The position numbers were made by a program, and so were the translations under genes. From CAZQSL01 sp964595945 (GTDB lineage Bacteria > UBP15 > UBA6099 > JAJRTR01): a DNA stretch of 11,324 bases. The stretch is taken from assembly GCA_964595945.1 (NCBI GenBank), contig CAZQSL010000113.1:1-11324 (forward strand), given 5' to 3'. The notes beneath the pieces are model-generated. The model saw nothing but the letters and a program-made list of their open reading frames with translations, was not told where the DNA came from and ran no database searches. Positions 6,650-11,324 of this stretch are shown here, piece by piece. Position 1 is the stretch's first letter, and each line of letters opens with the position of its first letter.

Positions 6650-9049
6650 ATGGATTGTATGACTGCCGTGTCAAAGGACAAAATCTGGAGTCCGTCTGAT
6701 CAACTATCACCACGTCTTAAGAAACTGAGGGACTACTACTTCTCTTATCCAGACAGGGATTGTATCAATGAGGTTATACCCTACACCACCGGCACTCCCT
6801 GGGATCAGGTGTATTCGTACCATTTCTGGACGATCGTGCCCGAGACGTATCCCTATCTCGAAGCATTCAAGGACTCTCTCAAGGCAGCCGCCCGCAAGGT
6901 CATTCTCCCCGTGGGATTCTGGGACGAATCAATTGTGGTGCGTCGTGCAATGTTTTTCCGCTCCGTCCTCGAAAATCATCTGCCCGTATGGATCATCGAT
7001 GGCGAACTCATCGCCGGCGGTCACTTCAACACAGCACTCTCGAAGTGTCTCACAAAGCAGGAATCCGCCGACTGGGAATCACTCGAAAAAGCATTTCTCG
7101 AAAAGGTGAAAAAACTCGATGCGACGGGCGCCGGCAACTGCGGCGCTACCCCCGGCCACCTGATCCCTGACTATCCGATGGTGCTCGAAAGGGGATTCGC
7201 AGCCATTGCTGATGAGCTCACCGTAAAATTGGAATCCGCCACCGAACAGTCACATCGTGATCTGATCCGTGCAATGCTCGAATGTATCGCCGGCGTCAGG
7301 GCGCTCTCAAATCGGTATGCCGCAGAGTGCGAACGCCTCGCAACCAATGCTCCCGATGCCACACGAGCTGCCGAACTCAGGGCAATGGCAGCCAGGTGCT
7401 CTAAGGTGCCGTGGCAGCCCGCGGAATCATTTGCCGAAGCGCTCCAGTCTTTCTGGATGACACACATGCTCATCATGGCTGCCGAGAGCTATCCCGGCGC
7501 CGGGCTTTCACATGGCCGTATCGACCAGTACCTTTATCCATATTACAAGAAAGACCTCGAAGCCGGCCTCATTACGCGCGACAGTGCTTTCGAAATCCTC
7601 GGCAGCTGGTGGGTCAAGCACAATTACACTTACGATTTCCAGTCGCGCATCGGCAACAACCAGGGCATCAATTCGTCATTCGGACAACTCATCACAATCG
7701 GCGGGCATGGCCCCGACGGGGAAGATGTTTCCAACGATATGACATGGCTGATGCTCGACATGCTCGAAGCCATCAACACGCTCGAACCCAAACCCAATGT
7801 GCGAATCCATGCCAAAACGCCAAGAAAACTTCTTGTCCGTCTCGCGGAAATGCTCGCGAATGCGCAAGGCGCGCCATTTCTGCTCAACTTCGACTCTGCC
7901 TCGATCGAGTCGCTCCGCTGGATGGGATTGCCCGAAGACCGACTATGGGACTATGCCCCTGTCGGCTGCCTCGAAAATACACTTCAGGGCGATGACCGTT
8001 CGGCTACTGTCGATGTGAATATGAATCTCGCGAAAGCTGTGGAACTCACCCTCAACCGTGGCCGTGACACGATCTCAGGTAAACAAATCGGCCCCCGCAC
8101 TCCCGATCCGCTGGCATTTAAATCATTCGATGAACTCTGGGATGCTTTTGCCCTCCAGATGAAAGCGCTCATCGAATCCATGGTGGACGCATATAATCTT
8201 TCGGATGACATCCGGGCAAGATTCGAGCCGACTCCATATCTCTCGATAATGGTAGGCGGCTGCGCGGATTCGGGCAGAGATGTCACAGGGGGCGGCGCGC
8301 GCCATCGCTTCATCACGATCGAAGGTATAGGGCTCGCCACAGTGGCAGACTCTCTTACAGCTCTCAAAAAAATAGTTTTCGACGAAAAGCGCCTCACCAT
8401 GAAGCAGGTGCTCGACGCTCTAAAAAACAACTTTGAGACTGACGAAATCACGCGACAGATACTTCTCAACAAGGCTCCAAAATATGGAAATGACGACGCC
8501 GATGCGGACGAGATGGCTCGCAGGGTTTCTGCCTATTGGGCCGAACTCCTCCCGCAATACAAATCGCGCTCGACCGATGCCACCTATCGCGCTGGCTATC
8601 TTTCGTGGAATTACTGGATTTCCTACGCGCCACGCACGGCAGCCACTCCCGACGGCCGCCGTAAGGGCGAGCCACTCGGCAATGGTATATGCCCCTGCGA
8701 CGGACGCGACACCAATGGGCCCACCGCAGTCGTTAATTCCGTGGCAAAACTCGGTCTCTTCAACATCCCCAACGGCGGCTCTCACACGATCTCTATCTCA
8801 CCGTCGCTTATGAGAGACAGGGAGCATATCGAAAAATTCGCGGGACTTCTCGCGGCCTACGAGCGCGCCGGCGGCACAGCACTGCAAGTCAACATCATCG
8901 ATCCAGAAACGCTGAAACGCGCTCAGCAGGACCCTTCGAGCTATCGAAATCTGCTCGTGAGAGTCACCGGCTACAATGCCTACTTTGTCACACTTGGCAA
9001 AGAAATTCAGGACGAAATCATCAAGAGGGAGTCCCATGGACATGCCTGA
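6650..9049 (+). CDS. Glycyl radical enzyme, eliminase/decarboxylase-type active site, substrate unknown
   Basis: This 799-aa cytoplasmic enzyme of the pyruvate formate-lyase superfamily carries out radical chemistry once a backbone glycine is oxidised by its activase. The glycyl radical site is RVTGY with Gly774, 25 residues from the C-terminus, followed by IQDEIIKRE. The active-site loop is VGCLENTLQG, with thiyl-forming Cys440 and, two residues on, Glu442. The Cys-x-Glu arrangement marks the dehydratase, C-N/C-S lyase and decarboxylase branch; pyruvate formate-lyase has adjacent cysteines instead. Other family landmarks include IDGELIAGG, GHLIPDY, GRIDQYLYPYYKKDL, APKYGND and ATPDGRR. The 'CLE' form recalls 4-hydroxyphenylacetate decarboxylase, but this protein is about 100 residues shorter than I recall for that enzyme, and no small subunit gene is present. 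Choline lyase, glycerol dehydratase and isethionate lyase usually read GCVE followed by Pro in my recollection. No microcompartment genes adjoin it, so the substrate is left open. Confidence 0.93.
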   Translation: MDCMTAVSKDKIWSPSDQLSPRLKKLRDYYFSYPDRDCINEVIPYTTGTPWDQVYSYHFWTIVPETYPYLEAFKDSLKAAARKVILPVGFWDESIVVRRAMFFRSVLENHLPVWIIDGELIAGGHFNTALSKCLTKQESADWESLEKAFLEKVKKLDATGAGNCGATPGHLIPDYPMVLERGFAAIADELTVKLESATEQSHRDLIRAMLECIAGVRALSNRYAAECERLATNAPDATRAAELRAMAARCSKVPWQPAESFAEALQSFWMTHMLIMAAESYPGAGLSHGRIDQYLYPYYKKDLEAGLITRDSAFEILGSWWVKHNYTYDFQSRIGNNQGINSSFGQLITIGGHGPDGEDVSNDMTWLMLDMLEAINTLEPKPNVRIHAKTPRKLLVRLAEMLANAQGAPFLLNFDSASIESLRWMGLPEDRLWDYAPVGCLENTLQGDDRSATVDVNMNLAKAVELTLNRGRDTISGKQIGPRTPDPLAFKSFDELWDAFALQMKALIESMVDAYNLSDDIRARFEPTPYLSIMVGGCADSGRDVTGGGARHRFITIEGIGLATVADSLTALKKIVFDEKRLTMKQVLDALKNNFETDEITRQILLNKAPKYGNDDADADEMARRVSAYWAELLPQYKSRSTDATYRAGYLSWNYWISYAPRTAATPDGRRKGEPLGNGICPCDGRDTNGPTAVVNSVAKLGLFNIPNGGSHTISISPSLMRDREHIEKFAGLLAAYERAGGTALQVNIIDPETLKRAQQDPSSYRNLLVRVTGYNAYFVTLGKEIQDEIIKRESHGHA

Positions 9050-9983
9050 TATGACAGGACGCATATTCAACATCCAGCGCTATTCTACCGAGGACGGCCC
9101 CGGCATAAGGACTACCGTGTTTATGAAAGGCTGTCCGCTCTCATGCCCTTGGTGCCACAATCCCGAGTCGATCAGGAGCGAACCCGAACTCGTATGGCAT
9201 CCCGTACGCTGCATTGGCGATGGCGCATGCGTAACAAAATGCCCGCAAGGAGCGCTCGCCCGTAATTCGGATGGCGCACTTGAAATCGACCGCGCAAAAT
9301 GCACGGCATGCGGCCAATGTGTCTCGGAGTGTCCGTCCGGCGCGATCGAAATGTTCGGCCGCGACATGACAGTCAGCGAAATGATGGCCATTGTCGCAGC
9401 TGATAAAAACTACTACGAAACATCAGGCGGCGGAGTGACTTTTTCAGGCGGCGAGCCGTTCAGACAAAAAGAATTTCTCATCGAATCACTCAAGACCGCA
9501 AAAGAAATGGGCATCCATACCGCAGTTGACACGACCGCGTATACTACCCGAGACGCCGTCGAAGCGGTCGCTCGGTTCGCTGACATGTTCCTGATCGACC
9601 TGAAAATTATGGATGCGGCCGCCCACAAGAGAGTCACCGGTGTCAACCTCGACCGCATTATGCAAAATGCGGAATTCATAAGCAAAGAACTTGGGAAACC
9701 CGTCTGGGTGCGTTTCCCTCTGATAGCAGGATATACGGATGAACATCCCAACATCCGCGCCGCTGCGGAGTTTGCGGCGAAAAGCATTCCCACTCTCGAA
9801 CGCTTCGACATGCTCGCGTTTTCGAATCTCTGCTCATCGAAATATTCCTCTCTCGGTCGCGAATGGTTGCTGAAAGACATCCCGCTATTTGATCGTGTGC
9901 AGGCTCAGGCATGCGCCGATGTTGCATGCGGCGTGCTTTCCAGAGATATTGTCAAACTGTCCGGCCCGATGAAGGTTGACTGA
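9036..9983 (+). CDS. Glycyl radical enzyme activating enzyme (radical SAM, with ferredoxin insert)
   Basis: This 315-aa partner cleaves S-adenosylmethionine to abstract hydrogen from Gly774 of the upstream enzyme. The SAM cluster motif is C-x3-C-x2-C at C33, C37 and C40 (MKGCPLSCPWCHN), preceded by the usual STEDGPGIRT. GGGVTFSGGEP carries the GGE SAM-binding motif. Between them is a two-cluster ferredoxin-like insert. The second motif is complete (C89, C92, C95, C99). In the first, the expected second Cys is Asp (C59-x2-D62-x2-C65-x3-C69). Such inserts are usual in activases of non-PFL glycyl radical enzymes. The start ATG 9036 overlaps the enzyme's 3' end by 14 bp and has AGGGAG 4 bp upstream; ATG 9042 is an alternative. 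The overlap points to translational coupling. The reading open from 8976 lies inside the upstream gene and is not needed. Confidence 0.95.
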   Translation: MDMPDMTGRIFNIQRYSTEDGPGIRTTVFMKGCPLSCPWCHNPESIRSEPELVWHPVRCIGDGACVTKCPQGALARNSDGALEIDRAKCTACGQCVSECPSGAIEMFGRDMTVSEMMAIVAADKNYYETSGGGVTFSGGEPFRQKEFLIESLKTAKEMGIHTAVDTTAYTTRDAVEAVARFADMFLIDLKIMDAAAHKRVTGVNLDRIMQNAEFISKELGKPVWVRFPLIAGYTDEHPNIRAAAEFAAKSIPTLERFDMLAFSNLCSSKYSSLGREWLLKDIPLFDRVQAQACADVACGVLSRDIVKLSGPMKVD

Positions 9984-10019
9984 ACATTTCGTACTGACGA
10001 TGAACACAAGGAGCTGAAA

Positions 10020-10844
10020 ATGGAAAAATTCAATATGCCGGAAAATGCAGCAAAGGTGTTTTCCGGTCTTTTCAATGTCAAGTATCTCGCGACATCGGAC
10101 GCCGACGGAACGCCCAATATCGTACCGGTAATCTCGCTCAATCCGCATGGCGGCTCTAAGTTGATTTTCGGCCAGCTCATGTTGCAGAAGACATTCAGCA
10201 ACTTGCAGATCAATCCGAAAGTAGGTTTTATCGCCGTCGGATCAGACATGAAAATCTGGCGTGGCACTGGTGATTTTGCGGGATTCAGAGACAGCGGGCC
10301 GGAAATGGATTTTCTAAATTCGCTCGAATGGATACGCTATAACGCATATACGGGGTTCAAGGGCGCTGGGACGATAGAAGTGCTTTCGATGGAGCCATGC
10401 GGAAAGCTTTCGCAAGTCGGGCTGCTGGCATCGCAGAAGATGATGCCGGGGGCGGTGGCTATGGAAAAGGCGCAGAACGAAGGCGTTGTGCCACCGACCG
10501 TGCTTGAAAAATTCATGAGGGTCAAGGCAATCAAGGCGGCAGCGGTGATGGGTGACGATGGATATCCACGTTGCCGGGTGGCAACCGCCGTGGGATTTCC
10601 GGCAGTTGATGTGATGCGCGTTTCGTTTCATCCAGGCGGAGCAGACACTCCTGTCACTCCAGGGAAACAGGTCGCCGTGTCCGTTATCACTCTCGATCCT
10701 ATTGCCTATCAGATCAAGGCTTGTGTGAAATCCTCCACAACGAACCGGTTTATCGCGGATATATCACGGGCATATTCGGCCTCGCCTCCGCTTGCTGGTG
10801 AAGACCTCTCGGCCATCAAAATCACTAATAATGCCATGTCCTGA
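10020..10844 (+). CDS. Tandem split-barrel flavoprotein, pyridoxamine-phosphate-oxidase-like
   Basis: This 274-aa soluble protein appears to be an internal duplication of the FMN-binding split-barrel fold. The first half (about 8-125) has YLATSDADGTPNIVPVISL, KLIFGQLMLQKTFSNL and NPKVGFIAVGSDMKIWRGTG, the pattern of the pyridoxamine 5'-phosphate oxidase-like family. The second half (about 166-270) repeats the theme as IKAAAVMGDDGYPRCRVATAV, VSFHP and KQVAVSVITLDP, more weakly. True pyridoxamine oxidase is a single-barrel protein of about 220 aa, so this is not a standard PdxH. It follows the activase by 36 bp with a good AAGGAG site, so it is very probably the third gene of the operon. Possible roles are flavin-based reduction of the enzyme's product, electron supply to the activase, or oxygen removal to protect the radical; the sequence does not choose among them. 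Confidence 0.8.
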   Translation: MEKFNMPENAAKVFSGLFNVKYLATSDADGTPNIVPVISLNPHGGSKLIFGQLMLQKTFSNLQINPKVGFIAVGSDMKIWRGTGDFAGFRDSGPEMDFLNSLEWIRYNAYTGFKGAGTIEVLSMEPCGKLSQVGLLASQKMMPGAVAMEKAQNEGVVPPTVLEKFMRVKAIKAAAVMGDDGYPRCRVATAVGFPAVDVMRVSFHPGGADTPVTPGKQVAVSVITLDPIAYQIKACVKSSTTNRFIADISRAYSASPPLAGEDLSAIKITNNAMS

Positions 10845-10939
10845 TCATTGCGTTCCGATGGCGATGTATTCAGTGGTAACCGTTCACGGAGAATAATCAG
10901 GCAATGCGTGGGCCAAAAAATCAACGCAACTGAAGAATT

Positions 10940-10960
10940 ATATGATGTAAGAAATCATAT
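10940..10960. repeat. Short perfect inverted repeat
   Basis: ATATGAT and ATCATAT separated by 7 bp. There is no T-run after it on either strand, so it is not an obvious terminator. It could be an operator for something beyond the window, or chance in AT-rich DNA. Confidence 0.35.
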
Positions 10961-11141
10961 CGCATTTCAGGTAGCGATTAAAGGATGATAAGGTTAAAAG
11001 ATTCAGCTACAAAATATGTTAAAAGGGCATTAAACCCAATACTGCTTACTTAACGACAATGCAATAGAAAAGGTTTGCCAATGAGGCAGGGTGAAGGGAA
11101 TTTGCTGACAAGGGTCATTTACTCATTTTTTATAGCAAAGC

Positions 11142-11257
11142 TTAATTGCTTTTACCCATACTGCTCGCTCTATTGGTACAGCGTTGGACCGTATTCCCCG
11201 AGCGCTCCAGCGGCCGATATGTATTCAAACTATCATATGATGGGTAAAATCATTTAA
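11142..11257. repeat. 116-bp unit bounded by an 18-bp inverted repeat; MITE-like
   Basis: TTAATTGCTTTTACCCAT (11142-11159) pairs with the reverse complement of 11240-11257 at 16 of 18 positions, including a perfect run of 10 (TTTTACCCAT / ATGGGTAAAA). Both outer ends are TTAA. Inside, CTG..CGCTC (11161-11170) can pair with GAGCG..CAG (11200-11210), so the unit could fold into a branched stem. Size, terminal repeats and lack of coding capacity fit a miniature inverted-repeat element or a REP-like repeat, with TTAA as a possible target duplication. Only one copy is visible, so this stays tentative. Confidence 0.45.
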
Positions 11258-11324
11258 TAACAGGTATATGCAGCGCGGGTTGAGGCGGGTTTGTCTTGGA
11301 GGCAATTGTTCCTGAAGGATTTCG

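Larger units (their letters stand above)
10845..11324. other. AT-rich end region without a convincing gene
   Basis: I find no supported coding sequence in these 480 bp. The longest plus reading (11075-11257, 60 codons) shows no domain, has no ribosome site and ends inside an inverted repeat. No clear terminator with a T-tract follows the flavoprotein gene. The region holds a small hairpin (10940-10960) and a larger inverted-repeat unit (11142-11257), listed separately. Confidence 0.6.

Noticed and set aside
7411..7995. A 194-codon reading within the GRE gene in another frame
   Set aside because: Arg/His/Pro-rich composition typical of a shadow frame; the GRE frame here has strong family motifs.
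11075..11257. A 60-codon plus-strand reading
   Set aside because: No ribosome site, no recognisable domain, and its 3' end coincides with the right arm of the inverted repeat; likely chance.
11298..11324. GGAGG near the right edge as the start of a further gene
   Set aside because: The only start-like codon nearby (TTG at 11306) is just 3 bp away, and too little sequence follows to judge a reading frame.

Overview
The window looks like a chromosomal segment from a Gram-negative bacterium with an anaerobic metabolism. A TonB-type protein implies an outer membrane. A glycyl radical enzyme (GRE) with its own radical-SAM activase implies oxygen-free growth. I cannot place the phylum from sequence alone. 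The Myxococcus-type cysteine-rich repeat in the TonB protein and the sensor and c-di-GMP genes would suit a delta-proteobacterial-like or candidate-phylum anaerobe, but that is only an impression.

Layout, left to right. Positions 139-609 (minus) hold the decayed N-terminal part of an IS1380-type transposase, readable only by switching frame at least four times. Next is a minus-strand pair: a cob(I)alamin adenosyltransferase (cobO, 1623-2165) followed 7 bp later by a TonB-like protein (719-1615). They share a promoter and were probably selected together for corrinoid uptake and activation. Divergent from them is a small zinc-ribbon/TM2 membrane protein (2373-2750), then a receiver-EAL protein predicted to degrade c-di-GMP (2865-4043). 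Convergent with that is a large membrane histidine kinase with a periplasmic PhnD-like binding domain, a PAS domain and a complete kinase core (4107-6365, minus).

A regulatory region of about 280 bp (6366-6649) separates the kinase from a plus-strand operon. The operon encodes a 799-aa GRE (6650-9049), its activating enzyme (9036-9983, overlapping by 14 bp) and a 274-aa protein made of two tandem flavin-binding split-barrel halves (10020-10844). The GRE has the Cys-x-Glu active site of the eliminase/decarboxylase branch rather than the Cys-Cys of pyruvate formate-lyase, but its 'GCLEN' loop does not let me name a substrate. The kinase may sense the substrate or a related compound. GRE plus activase plus tandem split-barrel protein is the best candidate here for an uncharacterised system.

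The last 480 bp (10845-11324) are AT-rich with no convincing gene. They contain a 116-bp unit bounded by an 18-bp inverted repeat with TTAA at both ends, resembling a miniature mobile element.
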